Shown: positions 18,741 through 31,137 of the stretch, in pieces
How positions within the stretch are numbered: position 1 is the stretch's first letter
Layout of the letters: each line of letters starts with the position of its first letter
Origin: Brevibacillus panacihumi
GTDB taxonomy: Bacteria; Bacillota; Bacilli; Brevibacillales; Brevibacillaceae
Direction: 5' to 3'
DNA length: 63,251 nt
Assembly (NCBI RefSeq): GCF_003710985.1
Contig: NZ_RHHT01000021.1
Location: 1 to 63,251 of the forward strand
Translations under genes and position numbers: made by a program
The notes under the pieces: model-generated
The model's input: the letters and a program-made list of their open reading frames with translations, nothing else
The model's database searches: none
What the model was told of the DNA's origin: nothing

Positions 18741-18778
18741 GTAGCCATAGACTCTTATCTCTCTTTTTCTATGGTTAC
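18741..18778 (+). other. Hairpin in the rpmG leader
   Basis: GTAGCCATAG pairs with CTATGGTTAC (10 bp, one G-U) around an 18-base pyrimidine-rich loop, about where the transcript begins. No T run follows immediately. It could stabilise the 5' end or bind a regulator. Confidence 0.5.
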
Positions 18779-18883
18779 TTTCAGGTGAAATGGTCAGGAA
18801 AAAGTAGCGGTTTTCCCGTACTATTGATCATCGGGTTTAACGTAAACAATAGCAGGTTTGAAATGAGATGGAGGTGGCAATAA

Positions 18884-19033
18884 ATGCGAGTAAACATCAC
18901 GTTGGCGTGCACCGAGTGTGGCGAGCGTAACTATATCTCCACCAAGAACAAGCGCACTACTACTGAACGTGTTGAACTGAAAAAGTATTGCTCCCGTGAC
19001 AAGAAGCAAACCCTTCATCGCGAGACGAAGTAA
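18884..19033 (+). CDS. rpmG: 50S ribosomal protein L33
   Basis: A 49-residue L33 read directly: it begins [13 protein letters not shown] and ends LHRETK. C9 and C12 form one CxxC; the second pair has only C36 (KKYCSRDKK), as in the B. subtilis L33 form with PRD in this place. The ATG at 18884 follows GGAGGTGG. It is followed by secE after 31 bases. Confidence 0.95.
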   Translation: MRVNITLACTECGERNYISTKNKRTTTERVELKKYCSRDKKQTLHRETK

Positions 19034-19064
19034 TGCTTGAGCGACCAAGTCTGGGGGTGGCAAT

Positions 19065-19280
19065 ATGGGTTTCTTAGCACGTATTGGAGCTAGTTTCCGC
19101 CGTACAGGTAGTTTTTTTGGCGACGTTATGTCCGAATTGAAGAAAGTTCGCTGGCCCAACCGGAAGGAATTGACAACGTATACGTTAGTCGTTATCATCA
19201 CGGTTGTACTGCTTGCAGTGTTCTTCTTTGTCGTTGATTTGGGTATCTCTCGCTTGATCGATTTGATTTTAGGAAAGTAA
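19065..19280 (+). CDS. secE: Preprotein translocase subunit SecE
   Basis: A 71-residue single-span SecE. A basic amphipathic N-terminal part (FRRTGSFFGDVMSELKKVRWP) carries the conserved KKVxWP before one membrane helix at about residues 42-62. It joins SecY (46728-48023) and SecG in the translocon. ATG at 19065 follows GGGGGTGG. Placed between rpmG and nusG as in most bacteria. Confidence 0.95.
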   Translation: MGFLARIGASFRRTGSFFGDVMSELKKVRWPNRKELTTYTLVVIITVVLLAVFFFVVDLGISRLIDLILGK

Positions 19281-19293
19281 TTTTGCAAGTCTT

Positions 19294-19325
19294 AGGAGGG
19301 ACGGACGGTTAACGTCCTGTTGGAT
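19294..19325 (+). promoter_or_regulatory. Hairpin-bridged ribosome binding site of nusG
   Basis: AGGAGGG (19294-19300) is the only strong Shine-Dalgarno sequence but is 25 bases from the nusG ATG. GGACG (19299-19303) can pair with CGTCC (19313-19317). Folding would leave AGGAG eight bases from the ATG, a normal spacing. The pairing is seen directly; its effect on translation is inferred. Confidence 0.5.
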
Positions 19326-19862
19326 ATGGAAAAAGCATGGTATGTCGTTCACACGTACTCAGGTTACGAAAACAAGGTGAAAACGAATCTGGAGAAGCGC
19401 GTCGAATCGATGGGCATGGAAGACAAGATCTTTCGCGTACTTGTCCCTATCGAAGAAGAGGTAGAGACCAAGGATGGAAAAAAGCGCACCGTTACGAAAA
19501 AAGTGTTTCCTGGATACGTTCTTGTTGAAATGGTGATGACGGACGACTCATGGTATGTCGTGCGCAACACTCCTGGGGTTACCGGCTTTGTTGGATCCAC
19601 GGGCGCCGGCTCCAAGCCGACAGCGCTGCGTCCTGAAGAGGCCGACACGATTCTCAAACAAATGGGAATCGAGATTCCCAAGATCAAAGTCGATTTTGCT
19701 CTCCGCGATATGGTGCGCGTCACAGACGGTCCATTTTCCAATCGCACCGGGGAGATTATCGAGATTCACCCGGACAGACAGAAGGTTCGCGTATTGGTGG
19801 ACATTTTCGGGCGTGAAACGCCGGTGGAGCTAGACTTTACTCAGGTTCAAAAATTGGATTAG
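19326..19862 (+). CDS. nusG: Transcription termination/antitermination protein NusG
   Basis: A 178-residue transcription factor that binds RNA polymerase. The NGN domain starts MEKAWYVVHTYSGYE, and the C-terminal KOW domain contains DGPFSNRTGEI near residue 135. The ATG at 19326 matches the family N-terminus; an in-frame TTG at 19320 is an alternative. Neither has a close Shine-Dalgarno unless the upstream hairpin forms. Confidence 0.96.
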   Translation: MEKAWYVVHTYSGYENKVKTNLEKRVESMGMEDKIFRVLVPIEEEVETKDGKKRTVTKKVFPGYVLVEMVMTDDSWYVVRNTPGVTGFVGSTGAGSKPTALRPEEADTILKQMGIEIPKIKVDFALRDMVRVTDGPFSNRTGEIIEIHPDRQKVRVLVDIFGRETPVELDFTQVQKLD

Positions 19863-19870
19863 GAATCAAC

Positions 19871-19899
19871 TTGAAAAGAATGACGTGATGTGATACATT
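19871..19899 (+). promoter_or_regulatory. Promoter of rplK-rplA
   Basis: TTGAAA (19871-19876), a 17-base spacer and TACATT (19894-19899) just after nusG, giving a leader of about 150 bases. Confidence 0.65.
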
Positions 19900-19968
19900 T
19901 CATGTTGTTTTCACAATCCCACAACAATATTTGGGGTTTCTTGCACTCTCACTATAGATCGGAAGTTT

Positions 19969-20030
19969 TCGTTACATAAACGAAGCTTTCACCAAACGGT
20001 GGGAGGGGGCATTCCCCCGTAATTACCACA
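19969..20030 (+). other. Structured rplK leader (two hairpins)
   Basis: GAAGTTTTCGTT pairs imperfectly with AACGAAGCTTTC around ACATA. Then GGGGG-CATT-CCCCC forms a very stable small hairpin flanked by GGT and ACC. It lies within 30 bases of the rplK ribosome binding site. It could be an autogenous control site, for example for L1, but I cannot match a known motif. Confidence 0.5.
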
Positions 20031-20053
20031 TGTGAAGTAAGGAGGTGTCTTAC

Positions 20054-20479
20054 GTGGCTAAGAAGGTTATCCGCGTAATTAAATTACAAATCCCAGCAGG
20101 TAAAGCGAATCCTGCACCTCCAGTAGGTCCGGCTCTCGGTCAAGCTGGTGTGAACATCATGGGTTTCTGTAAAGAATTCAACGCTCGTACAGAGAGCGAA
20201 GCAGGTATGATCATTCCGGTGGAAATCACCGTGTTTGAAGACCGTTCTTTCACTTTCATCACCAAAACTCCTCCAGCTGCTGTTCTGTTGAAGAAAGCTG
20301 CTGGTATCGAGTCCGGTTCCGGCGTACCAAACAAAACAAAAGTTGCTACGCTGAAACGTGACAAAGTTCGTGAAATCGCGGAACTGAAGCGTCCTGACCT
20401 GAATGCAGCAACCGTGGAAGCGGCTATGCGCATGGTGGAAGGTACTGCTCGTTCCATGGGTATCGTAATCGAAGACTAA
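20054..20479 (+). CDS. rplK: 50S ribosomal protein L11
   Basis: A 141-residue L11 of the GTPase-associated centre. It begins [12 protein letters not shown] and carries the proline-rich [13 protein letters not shown] and the C-terminal rRNA-binding domain. The GTG at 20054 is chosen because AAGGAGGTG sits just upstream; an earlier in-frame GTG (20045) lies within that site. First gene of rplK-rplA. Confidence 0.96.
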   Translation: MAKKVIRVIKLQIPAGKANPAPPVGPALGQAGVNIMGFCKEFNARTESEAGMIIPVEITVFEDRSFTFITKTPPAAVLLKKAAGIESGSGVPNKTKVATLKRDKVREIAELKRPDLNAATVEAAMRMVEGTARSMGIVIED

Positions 20480-20492
20480 TTGTCTTGGTGCA

Positions 20493-20517
20493 AAGGGGCA
20501 CAGACGTTGTGCCCCTT
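20493..20517 (+). other. Strong hairpin between rplK and rplA without a T run
   Basis: AAGGGGCACA (20493-20502) and TGTGCCCCTT (20508-20517) form a perfect 10-bp stem with a 5-base loop. GTCTGTGGGAGG follows, so it is not an intrinsic terminator. It may protect the rplK mRNA end, mark an RNase site or bind L1. Confidence 0.6.
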
Positions 20518-20567
20518 GTCTGTGGGAGGATTAACCGCTACGACCACATTGAAGGGAGATTTCAAAC

Positions 20568-21251
20568 ATGGCAAAACATGGAAAGAAATATCAAGAGGCT
20601 ACCAAGCTGATTGATAAAAACAAAGTATACGAAGTAGCTGAAGGTGTAGAGCTGGTTAAAAAAGCAGCTTCCGCCAAATTCGATGAAACTGTTGAAGCAG
20701 CATTCCGTCTGGGTGTAGACCCGAAGCGTGCTGACCAACAAATCCGTGGTGCTGTTGTTCTGCCGCACGGTACTGGTAAAGTACAACGCGTTCTCGTTTT
20801 CGCAAAAGGCGAAAAAGCGAAAGATGCGGAAGCAGCAGGCGCAGACTACGTAGGCGATGCAGACATGATCGCAAAAATTCAGGGTGGCTGGTTCGAATTT
20901 GACGTCGTAGTAGCGACTCCTGACATGATGGGTGAAGTAGGGAAATTGGGTCGTGTACTCGGTCCAAAAGGCCTGATGCCAAACCCAAAAACCGGTACAG
21001 TTACCTTTGATGTAACCAAAGCGGTTAACGAAATCAAAGCCGGTAAAATTGAGTACCGTGTAGACAAAGCAGGTAACATCCACGCTCCGATCGGAAAAGT
21101 ATCCTTCGATGCTGAGAAGCTGGTTGAAAACCTGGCTGCTCTGACTGAAGCGCTGAACCGCGCGAAGCCAGCTGCTGCAAAAGGTATCTACATGAAAAAC
21201 GTTTCCATCAGCTCCACTATGGGTCCTGGTGTACGCGTTGCTGTAAAATAA
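20568..21251 (+). CDS. rplA: 50S ribosomal protein L1
   Basis: A 227-residue L1 of the ribosomal stalk, often also an mRNA-binding autoregulator. Conserved [14 protein letters not shown] near residue 128 and the C-terminal [13 protein letters not shown] are present. ATG at 20568 follows GAAGGGAG. A promoter for rplJ starts seven bases after its stop codon. Confidence 0.96.
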   Translation: MAKHGKKYQEATKLIDKNKVYEVAEGVELVKKAASAKFDETVEAAFRLGVDPKRADQQIRGAVVLPHGTGKVQRVLVFAKGEKAKDAEAAGADYVGDADMIAKIQGGWFEFDVVVATPDMMGEVGKLGRVLGPKGLMPNPKTGTVTFDVTKAVNEIKAGKIEYRVDKAGNIHAPIGKVSFDAEKLVENLAALTEALNRAKPAAAKGIYMKNVSISSTMGPGVRVAVK

Positions 21252-21257
21252 TGACGC

Positions 21258-21286
21258 TTGACTTCCTTCGTGGGAGTTGTTAAGAT
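21258..21286 (+). promoter_or_regulatory. SigA promoter of rplJ-rplL
   Basis: TTGACT (21258-21263), a 17-base spacer and TAAGAT (21281-21286), followed directly by the L10 leader. Confidence 0.75.
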
Positions 21287-21299
21287 AGTGCCTGTTGAT

Positions 21300-21453
21300 G
21301 AAATGAATATGCCGTAGACAGAAGGTGCTGCGCTTGCAAGAGCGTCGCTTAATATCCCTCCGAGGCGTGTAATGTACGAAAGAGGAAAGGTTCCTTTCCT
21401 TTGACGATAGAGCATTATGCCCTCGTGAGTCTGCGAGGGCATTTTCCTTTTTT
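21300..21453 (+). promoter_or_regulatory. Ribosomal L10 leader with attenuator
   Basis: The segment CCGTAGACAGAAGGTGC (from 21312) paired later with TTAATATCCCTCCGAGG is the hallmark of the Firmicute L10 leader, which binds L10(L12)4. It is followed by a perfect 8-bp hairpin AGGAAAGG/CCTTTCCT (21383-21400) and a terminator at 21417-21453. Excess L10-L12 complex is expected to favour termination before rplJ. Confidence 0.88.
21417..21453 (+). terminator. Attenuator of the L10 leader
   Basis: ATGCCCTCG and CGAGGGCAT form a perfect 9-bp stem with an 8-base loop followed by TTTTCCTTTTTT, 28 bases before the rplJ start. Confidence 0.88.
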
Positions 21454-21480
21454 CGAGATAGAGCACGGGAGGTGTAAACA

Positions 21481-21996
21481 ATGGCAGAAATTCGTCCAAC
21501 CGTTATTCGTGAAGAGAAAGTACAGGCGATCAACGAAATCGCAACCAAATTGCGTGAAAGCCAAACTACAGTGGTGGCTGACTACCGCGGTCTGACTGTA
21601 GCTCAAGTTACTGAGCTTCGCAAACAACTGCGTGAAGCGGGTGTTGAGTTCCAGGTGTTGAAAAACTCCCTGACTCGTCTGGCTACAGAGAAAGAAAGCC
21701 TGACTGAACTGGACCAATATCTGACTGGACCAAACGCTCTGGCGTTCTCCAAGGAAGATGTTATCGCTCCAGCGAAGATCATTGCTGAATTCGCGAAGAA
21801 AAACGACAAGCTGGAAATCAAGGGCGGCGTGATCGAAGGTAAAGTAGTTGATGCTGATCAAATCAAAGCATTGGCAGCTCTCCCTTCCCGCGAAGGTCTC
21901 TTGTCCATGCTGCTCTCCGTCCTGCAAGCTCCAATGCGCAACGTTGCGCTGGCAGTCAAAGCAGTGGCCGAGCAAAAAGAAGGTCAAGGCGCGTAA
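21481..21996 (+). CDS. rplJ: 50S ribosomal protein L10
   Basis: A 171-residue L10 that anchors L7/L12 dimers to 23S rRNA. The N-terminal rRNA-binding domain contains [20 protein letters not shown] near residues 33-52; the C-terminal helix that carries the L12 dimers is present. ATG at 21481 follows GGGAGGTG. Expression is under the L10 leader. Confidence 0.96.
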   Translation: MAEIRPTVIREEKVQAINEIATKLRESQTTVVADYRGLTVAQVTELRKQLREAGVEFQVLKNSLTRLATEKESLTELDQYLTGPNALAFSKEDVIAPAKIIAEFAKKNDKLEIKGGVIEGKVVDADQIKALAALPSREGLLSMLLSVLQAPMRNVALAVKAVAEQKEGQGA

Positions 21997-22053
21997 TCGC
22001 CTGATCGGGTAACACCAAATCTAAACATTATTCCTTGAATGGAGGATTTTCAA

Positions 22054-22416
22054 ATGAGCAAAGAGCAAATCTTGGAAGCCATCAAAGGCATGTCCGTTCT
22101 CGAACTGAACGACCTGGTAAAAGCAATCGAAGAAGAATTCGGCGTAACTGCAGCTGCTCCTGTAGCTGTTGTAGCTGGTGGCGCTGCTGAAGCTGCTGCT
22201 GAGCAAACTGAGTTCAACGTAACTCTGGTAAGCGGCGGCGCTTCCAAAATCAACGTAATTAAAGTGGTTCGTGAACTGACTGGCTTGGGTCTGAAAGAAG
22301 CAAAAGACCTGGTAGACAACGCACCAAAAACACTCAAAGAGGGCGTTTCCAAAGAAGAAGCAGAAGCTCTCAAAGCAAAACTCGAAGAAGCTGGCGCATC
22401 TGTAGAAGTGAAGTAA
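22054..22416 (+). CDS. rplL: 50S ribosomal protein L7/L12
   Basis: A 120-residue stalk protein. The N-terminal dimerisation domain ([20 protein letters not shown]) is joined by an Ala/Val-rich hinge (residues ~35-52) to the factor-binding C-terminal domain ([20 protein letters not shown]). The ATG at 22054 is preceded by GGAGGA; an in-frame ATG at 22039 lies before that site. It is 57 bases after rplJ and followed by a terminator. Confidence 0.97.
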   Translation: MSKEQILEAIKGMSVLELNDLVKAIEEEFGVTAAAPVAVVAGGAAEAAAEQTEFNVTLVSGGASKINVIKVVRELTGLGLKEAKDLVDNAPKTLKEGVSKEEAEALKAKLEEAGASVEVK

Positions 22417-22433
22417 GTTAGCTTCCCATATGG

Positions 22434-22462
22434 AAATCCCCTTGCCTTGGCAGGGGGTTTTT
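22434..22462 (+). terminator. Terminator of rplJ-rplL
   Basis: AATCCCCTTGCC pairs with GGCAGGGGGTT (one bulge) around a two-base spacer and runs into TTTTT. Confidence 0.85.
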
Positions 22463-22526
22463 CTGTAGGAAAAGGCAAAGGATAACCCCATCGAAGAAAC
22501 GACGAGACAAAGGGTGGTATATACAC

Positions 22527-23123
22527 GTGGCAGATCATTACTACACCAACAAACCAGGTGCTGCGCATGACGAGCGACAAATGGCGTTTACATTGCGAGG
22601 GCATGAGTTGCATTTCACCACAGATGCGGGAGTTTTTTCGCGCGATCGTGTTGATTTTGGCAGTCTGCTGCTCATCGAGAACATGCAGATTCCGCGTCAA
22701 GCGCGTGTGCTGGATGTGGGGTGTGGCTATGGTCCGATCGGGTTGACAGCAGCCAAGCTCGCGAGTGAGGGGACAGTCACGATGATCGACGTCAATGAGC
22801 GCGCAGCGGATCTGGCGAGACGCAATGCAGAGCGCAATGGCATTCATAATGTAGAGGTGCGAGTCAGCGATGTCTACAGTGCCGTGCAGGGAGAATGCTA
22901 TGACGTGATCCTGACCAATCCGCCGATTCGCGCAGGCAAGGAAATCGTCCACCGGATCTTTGCAGAAGGACATGAGCTGCTCACAGAGGGCGGCGAGATG
23001 TGGGTGGTCATTCAGAAAAAGCAAGGAGCTCCTTCAGCTTTGAAGAAGCTGCAAGAGCTTTATGCGCACGTAGAAGAAGTGGATCGGGAAAAAGGGTACT
23101 CCATTTTCCGCGCAGTGAAATAG
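22527..23123 (+). CDS. ybxB: Class I SAM-dependent methyltransferase (RsmC/YbxB family)
   Basis: A 198-residue methyltransferase of the MTS family, probably an rRNA guanine N2-methyltransferase. Motif I is VLDVGCGYGPIG near residues 64-75; the catalytic motif is the N6/N2-type NPPIRAGK near 132-139. It lacks the N-terminal half of E. coli RsmC. Start GTG at 22527 follows AGGGTGG. It sits between rplL and rpoB as ybxB does in B. subtilis. Confidence 0.9.
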   Translation: MADHYYTNKPGAAHDERQMAFTLRGHELHFTTDAGVFSRDRVDFGSLLLIENMQIPRQARVLDVGCGYGPIGLTAAKLASEGTVTMIDVNERAADLARRNAERNGIHNVEVRVSDVYSAVQGECYDVILTNPPIRAGKEIVHRIFAEGHELLTEGGEMWVVIQKKQGAPSALKKLQELYAHVEEVDREKGYSIFRAVK

Positions 23124-23150
23124 TCAAGGATTGACTTTTGAAAAGTTTTC

Positions 23151-23179
23151 TTGACGGGAATATCCTGATGTGATAGCAT
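23151..23179 (+). promoter_or_regulatory. Promoter of rpoB-rpoC
   Basis: TTGACG (23151-23156), a 17-base spacer and TAGCAT (23174-23179). The leader would be about 240 bases. A second TTGACT at 23131 lacks a good -10. Confidence 0.6.
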
Positions 23180-23234
23180 TATAAAATGTCAATATGGGAT
23201 AAATGTCTATTTTTGTGCAATTCCCTTTCTGTCA

Positions 23235-23276
23235 AGTGCTTTTTCTTCTTTTGTTAAAAGAAGGAATGCACGAGTG
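23235..23276 (+). other. First hairpin of the rpoB leader
   Basis: GTGC...CTTCTTTT-GTT-AAAAGAAG...GCAC forms a long hairpin (a perfect 8-bp CTTCTTTT/AAAAGAAG core with an outer GTGC/GCAC) ahead of the terminator-like hairpin at 23311-23350. The 305-base gap 23124-23428 holds the promoter, this hairpin, the next one and the rpoB ribosome binding site, and no gene. Confidence 0.55.
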
Positions 23277-23310
23277 AAAACTTGGGAATTCTATTAAAAT
23301 AGAGTTTCTC

Positions 23311-23350
23311 TGGGTTAAAAATGGTATTACTGCTTTAACCCATTTTTATT
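23311..23350 (+). terminator. Candidate attenuator in the rpoB leader
   Basis: TGGGTTAAA (23311-23319) and TTTAACCCA (23334-23342) form a perfect 9-bp stem with a 14-base loop, followed by TTTTTATTT. Since rpoB must be expressed, this would act as a partial or regulated terminator. Confidence 0.55.
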
Positions 23351-23428
23351 TGAGGTATTCGTCTGCTTGTAAGGGTTGCCGAATGCCAAGTTTCTATGTG
23401 TGAAAACACAACCTGAGGGGTGAATAAG

Positions 23429-26400
23429 TTGGCAGGTAAAGTGATTCAAAGTGGCCGACATCGCCAGCGTCGTACGTATTCACGTATTAACGAAGTGCTG
23501 GGCCTTCCAAATCTCATCGAGATTCAGCAGAAGTCCTACCAATGGTTCCTTGACGAGGGACTGCGTGAGATGTTCCAGGACATTTCGCCGATCCAGGACT
23601 TCACGGGCAATCTCGTGCTGGAGTTTATCGACTACAGCTTGGGAGAGCCGAAGTATGACGTTGACGAGTCGAAAGAACGTGACGTCACCTATGCGGCGCC
23701 TCTGCGTGTGAAGGTACGTTTGTTGAACAAAGAGACGGGAGAAGTGAAGGAACAAGAAGTCTTCATGGGGGATTTCCCGCTCATGACCGAAACGGGAACC
23801 TTCATTATTAATGGGGCTGAGCGCGTTATTGTCAGCCAGCTTGTTCGTTCCCCCAGTGTATATTACAACACAAAAGTGGACAAAAACGGTAAGCAGACGT
23901 TTACCGCTACTGTCATTCCGAACAGGGGTGCGTGGCTGGAGTTGGAGACAGATGCGAAAGACGTGATTTATGTCCGCATCGACCGTACGCGCAAAATCCC
24001 GGTAACGGTTCTTTTGCGTGCACTGGGCTTTGGCTCTGATATTGAAATCCTCAACCTGCTGGGCGAGGATGAGTACATCAAGAACACGCTGGAAAAAGAC
24101 AACACTGACTCCACGGAGAAGGCGTTGATCGAAATTTACGAACGCCTGCGTCCGGGCGAGCCGCCGACTGTAGAAAATGCGAAAAGCCTTTTGGTATCGC
24201 GCTTCTTCGATCCGAAGCGTTACGATTTGGCTTCTGTCGGCCGCTACAAAATGAACAAAAAGCTTCATTTGAAAAATCGTCTCTACAATCAGCGCTTGGC
24301 TGAAACGCTGGTTAATGCAGAGACGGGCGAGATCCTGGCTGATGCTGGCCAAATGATTGACCGCCGCTTGCTGGATCGCATCGTTGACCATCTGGAAACG
24401 AACGTTGGTTTCATTGATGTGCGCACGCATGGTGGAGTTCTCGAAGAAGATACCATTCACCTGCAATCGATTAATATATTCTCCCCGAATGAGGATGGAA
24501 AAGTCATCAAAATTATCGGCAACGGTAATATTGACAAGACCATCAAGCACATCACGCCGGCAGATATCGTGGCAGCAATCAACTACTTCATGAATCTGCT
24601 GCATGGTGTCGGAACGACCGATGACATCGACCATTTGGGCAACCGTCGTCTGCGTTCTGTAGGTGAGCTCTTGCAAAACCAGTTCCGTATCGGACTTTCC
24701 CGTATGGAGCGCGTTGTGCGCGAGCGCATGTCCATCCAGGACCAGAATCAGATTACGCCGCAAGCTCTGATCAACATCCGTCCGGTGATTGCATCCCTGA
24801 AGGAGTTCTTTGGAAGCTCGCAGCTGTCCCAGTTTATGGATCAGACCAACCCGTTGGCCGAGCTGACGCATAAACGCCGTCTCTCCGCACTGGGTCCTGG
24901 TGGTTTGACGCGTGAGCGCGCCGGCTTTGAAGTGCGCGACGTTCACCATTCCCACTACGGACGCATGTGTCCAATTGAGACGCCAGAGGGACCGAACATC
25001 GGCTTGATCAACTCGCTGTCTTCCTTTGCGCGGATCAACGACTACGGCTTTATCGAGACGCCGCGACGCAAGGTAGATCCAGAAACAGGACGCGTGCTCT
25101 CGGAAATCAGCTATCTGACTGCTGACGAAGAGGATGTCTTTAACGTGGCGCAGGCAAACCAGCCGCTCGACGATGAAGGTCACTTTATCAACGACATGGT
25201 CATTTGCCGACGCAAAGGCGAGATCCTGAGCGTGCCGCGCGACAAGGTCGATTTCATGGACGTATCGCCGAAGCAGGTTGTGTCTGTGGCGACCGCTTTG
25301 ATTCCGTTCCTTGAGAACGATGACGCGAACCGCGCCCTGATGGGTTCCAACATGCAGCGGCAAGCTGTTCCGCTTTTGATTCCACAGGCTCCGTTTGTCG
25401 GTACCGGTATGGAGCACAAAGCGGCGCAAGACTCCGGTGTTGCCATCGTTGCGAAGCATCCGGGCCAGGTAGAACGAGTGACTGCTCGTGAAATCTGGGT
25501 TCGCCGTTACAAGGAGATCGATGGTAAACAAGTAGCCGGCGATCTCGACAAGTACAAATTGCACAAGTTTATCCGTTCCAACCAAGGTACCTGCGTCAAC
25601 CAGCGCCCGATCGTAAAACGCGGCGACTGGATTGAAAAAGGTGACATCATTGGTGACGGCCCGTCCACTGAAAAAGGGGAATTGGCCCTCGGTCGCAACG
25701 TGATCGTCGCGTTTATGACCTACGAAGGATACAACTATGAAGATGCGATTTTGCTGAGTGAAAAACTGGTGAAAGACGACGTCTATACGTCTATCCATAT
25801 CGAAGAGTACGAATCCGAAGCTCGCGATACCAAGCTCGGTCCGGAAGAAATCACGCGCGACATCCCGAACGTAGGGGAAGATGCGTTGAAAAATCTGGAC
25901 GAACGCGGAATTGTGCGCGTAGGTGCCGAAATTCAGGATGGCGACATTCTCGTAGGAAAAGTTACGCCAAAAGGTGTGACTGAACTGACTGCGGAAGAAC
26001 GTCTCCTGCATGCGATTTTCGGGGAAAAGGCGCGCGAAGTTCGCGACACCTCCCTGCGTGTGCCGCATGGCGGTTCCGGTATCGTCGTAGACGTGAAGGT
26101 GTTCACCCGTGAAAACGGCGATGAGCTGCCTCCAGGCGTCAACCAACTCGTCCGCGTCTACATCGCCCAAAAACGGAAAATTTCCGTGGGTGACAAAATG
26201 GCGGGACGCCACGGTAACAAAGGGGTTATTGCCCGTATCATGCCTGAAGAAGATATGCCATTCCTACCTGATGGTTCTCCAGTAGAGATCGTACTCAACC
26301 CATTGGGCGTACCATCTCGTATGAACATCGGTCAGGTATTGGAGACTCACCTCGGTATGGCGGCTAAGCTCCTGGGTATCCACGTCGCTACGCCGGTATT

Positions 26401-26971
26401 CGACGGAGCGCGTCAGCACGAAGTCTTTGAAACATTGGAAGAGGCTGGATTGGATCGCGACGGTAAAACCATTCTGTACGATGGCCGTACAGGAGAACCA
26501 TTCGATCGTCGTGTAACAGTCGGTTGCGTATATATGCTGAAACTGGCTCACTTGGTAGACGACAAGATTCACGCCCGTTCTACCGGACCATACTCTCTCG
26601 TTACCCAGCAGCCGTTGGGCGGTAAAGCTCAATTCGGCGGCCAGCGTTTCGGGGAGATGGAGGTATGGGCATTGGAAGCTTACGGTGCAGCCTACACCTT
26701 GCAGGAGATCCTCACCGTCAAGTCGGACGATGTGGTCGGTCGTGTGAAAACCTACGAAGCGATCGTCAAGGGAGAAAACGTGCCGGAGCCAGGTGTTCCT
26801 GAGTCGTTCAAGGTATTGATCAAGGAACTGCAAAGCTTGGGTATGGACGTGAAAATCCTGTCCGGTGACGAGCAGGAGATTGAAATGCGTGAAATGGAAG
26901 ACGAGGATGAGGGCAACAGTGAAAAGCTGAACCTCGTGCTTGAAGGTGGAAGCTCGGAAGAAGCAGAGTAA
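23429..26971 (+). CDS. rpoB: DNA-directed RNA polymerase subunit beta
   Basis: A 1180-residue catalytic subunit. The rifampicin-binding region near residues 460-500 reads [20 protein letters not shown] followed by RLSALGPGG, the sensitive wild-type form with no resistance substitution. [12 protein letters not shown] and the C-terminal [15 protein letters not shown] are present. An acidic tail ends the protein. The start is TTG at 23429 with GAGGGG eight bases upstream; an in-frame GTG at 23420 overlaps that site. rpoC follows after 29 bases. Confidence 0.96.
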   Translation: MAGKVIQSGRHRQRRTYSRINEVLGLPNLIEIQQKSYQWFLDEGLREMFQDISPIQDFTGNLVLEFIDYSLGEPKYDVDESKERDVTYAAPLRVKVRLLNKETGEVKEQEVFMGDFPLMTETGTFIINGAERVIVSQLVRSPSVYYNTKVDKNGKQTFTATVIPNRGAWLELETDAKDVIYVRIDRTRKIPVTVLLRALGFGSDIEILNLLGEDEYIKNTLEKDNTDSTEKALIEIYERLRPGEPPTVENAKSLLVSRFFDPKRYDLASVGRYKMNKKLHLKNRLYNQRLAETLVNAETGEILADAGQMIDRRLLDRIVDHLETNVGFIDVRTHGGVLEEDTIHLQSINIFSPNEDGKVIKIIGNGNIDKTIKHITPADIVAAINYFMNLLHGVGTTDDIDHLGNRRLRSVGELLQNQFRIGLSRMERVVRERMSIQDQNQITPQALINIRPVIASLKEFFGSSQLSQFMDQTNPLAELTHKRRLSALGPGGLTRERAGFEVRDVHHSHYGRMCPIETPEGPNIGLINSLSSFARINDYGFIETPRRKVDPETGRVLSEISYLTADEEDVFNVAQANQPLDDEGHFINDMVICRRKGEILSVPRDKVDFMDVSPKQVVSVATALIPFLENDDANRALMGSNMQRQAVPLLIPQAPFVGTGMEHKAAQDSGVAIVAKHPGQVERVTAREIWVRRYKEIDGKQVAGDLDKYKLHKFIRSNQGTCVNQRPIVKRGDWIEKGDIIGDGPSTEKGELALGRNVIVAFMTYEGYNYEDAILLSEKLVKDDVYTSIHIEEYESEARDTKLGPEEITRDIPNVGEDALKNLDERGIVRVGAEIQDGDILVGKVTPKGVTELTAEERLLHAIFGEKAREVRDTSLRVPHGGSGIVVDVKVFTRENGDELPPGVNQLVRVYIAQKRKISVGDKMAGRHGNKGVIARIMPEEDMPFLPDGSPVEIVLNPLGVPSRMNIGQVLETHLGMAAKLLGIHVATPVFDGARQHEVFETLEEAGLDRDGKTILYDGRTGEPFDRRVTVGCVYMLKLAHLVDDKIHARSTGPYSLVTQQPLGGKAQFGGQRFGEMEVWALEAYGAAYTLQEILTVKSDDVVGRVKTYEAIVKGENVPEPGVPESFKVLIKELQSLGMDVKILSGDEQEIEMREMEDEDEGNSEKLNLVLEGGSSEEAE

Positions 26972-27000
26972 GATTCCGGTACAAAGGGAGGTAACGCCCT

Positions 27001-30624
<3,624 letters not shown>

Positions 30625-30632
30625 ATAAGGTG

Positions 30633-30661
30633 AAACGCCCGTCGCTTGGCGGGCGTTTTCT
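30633..30661 (+). terminator. Terminator of rpoBC
   Basis: AAACGCCCG and CGGGCGTTT form a perfect 9-bp stem with an 8-base loop and a short T run. Confidence 0.88.
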
Positions 30662-30688
30662 CCACTTAAAAAATATGAGAAACGGGCA

Positions 30689-30717
30689 TTGACATCTAAT
30701 AGCCTACCTGCTATTAT
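30689..30717 (+). promoter_or_regulatory. SigA promoter of the ybxF-rpsL str operon
   Basis: Perfect TTGACA (30689-30694), 17-base spacer and TATTAT (30712-30717), right after the rpoC terminator. It should drive ybxF, rpsL, rpsG and fusA. Confidence 0.85.
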
Positions 30718-30761
30718 GTTCTAGTGTGCCTGACATCTGTACTTTGGAGGATATGATCATC

Positions 30762-31016
30762 ATGTCTTATGAAAAAGTAGAGCGGGCCAAGGAGTTAACC
30801 ATCGGAATCAAGCAAACGATGAAAGCCGTGGAAAACGGACAAGTAGAAACGGTCTATATCGCAGATGATGCCGATCGGCGTTTGACCCAAAAGGTCGAGC
30901 TCCTTTGCAAAGAGAAGGGTGTGCCAGTCATCCATGTGGATTCCATGCGCCGATTAGGCAAGGTGTGCGGAATCGAAGTGGGAGCGGCAACGGCCGCGAT
31001 TAAAAAAAGTGGTTAA
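30762..31016 (+). CDS. rplGB: Ribosomal L7Ae-like K-turn-binding protein YbxF
   Basis: An 84-residue L7Ae/L30e-family RNA-binding protein. KQTMKAVENGQVETVYIADDAD contains the family's kink-turn-binding segment and VPVIHVDSMRRLGKVCGIEVGAA the C-terminal half. B. subtilis YbxF binds kink-turn RNA. ATG at 30762 is chosen because TTGGAGG ends 11 bases upstream; ATG at 30753 is too close. It leads the str operon, 121 bases before rpsL. Confidence 0.92.
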   Translation: MSYEKVERAKELTIGIKQTMKAVENGQVETVYIADDADRRLTQKVELLCKEKGVPVIHVDSMRRLGKVCGIEVGAATAAIKKSG

Positions 31017-31137
31017 CGATGTTTTTGTTTGGTGTTTCGCGCTGCGTCATGCTGGACAAGAACTTTCTATTTGACCTCAAAATGACTCACCTGGATCTGT
31101 GGTCTTGAGATTGGGTATTAAGAAGGGAGGTAACATC

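Noticed and set aside
20562..21548. Long antisense frame over rplA and rplJ
   Set aside because: It crosses two ribosomal genes and the L10 leader, with no start signals.
23480..26212. Very long minus-strand open frames opposite rpoB, rpoC and fusA
   Set aside because: They lie antisense to rpoB, rpoC and fusA, lack ribosome binding sites and show low-complexity translations; they are a codon-bias effect in highly expressed genes.
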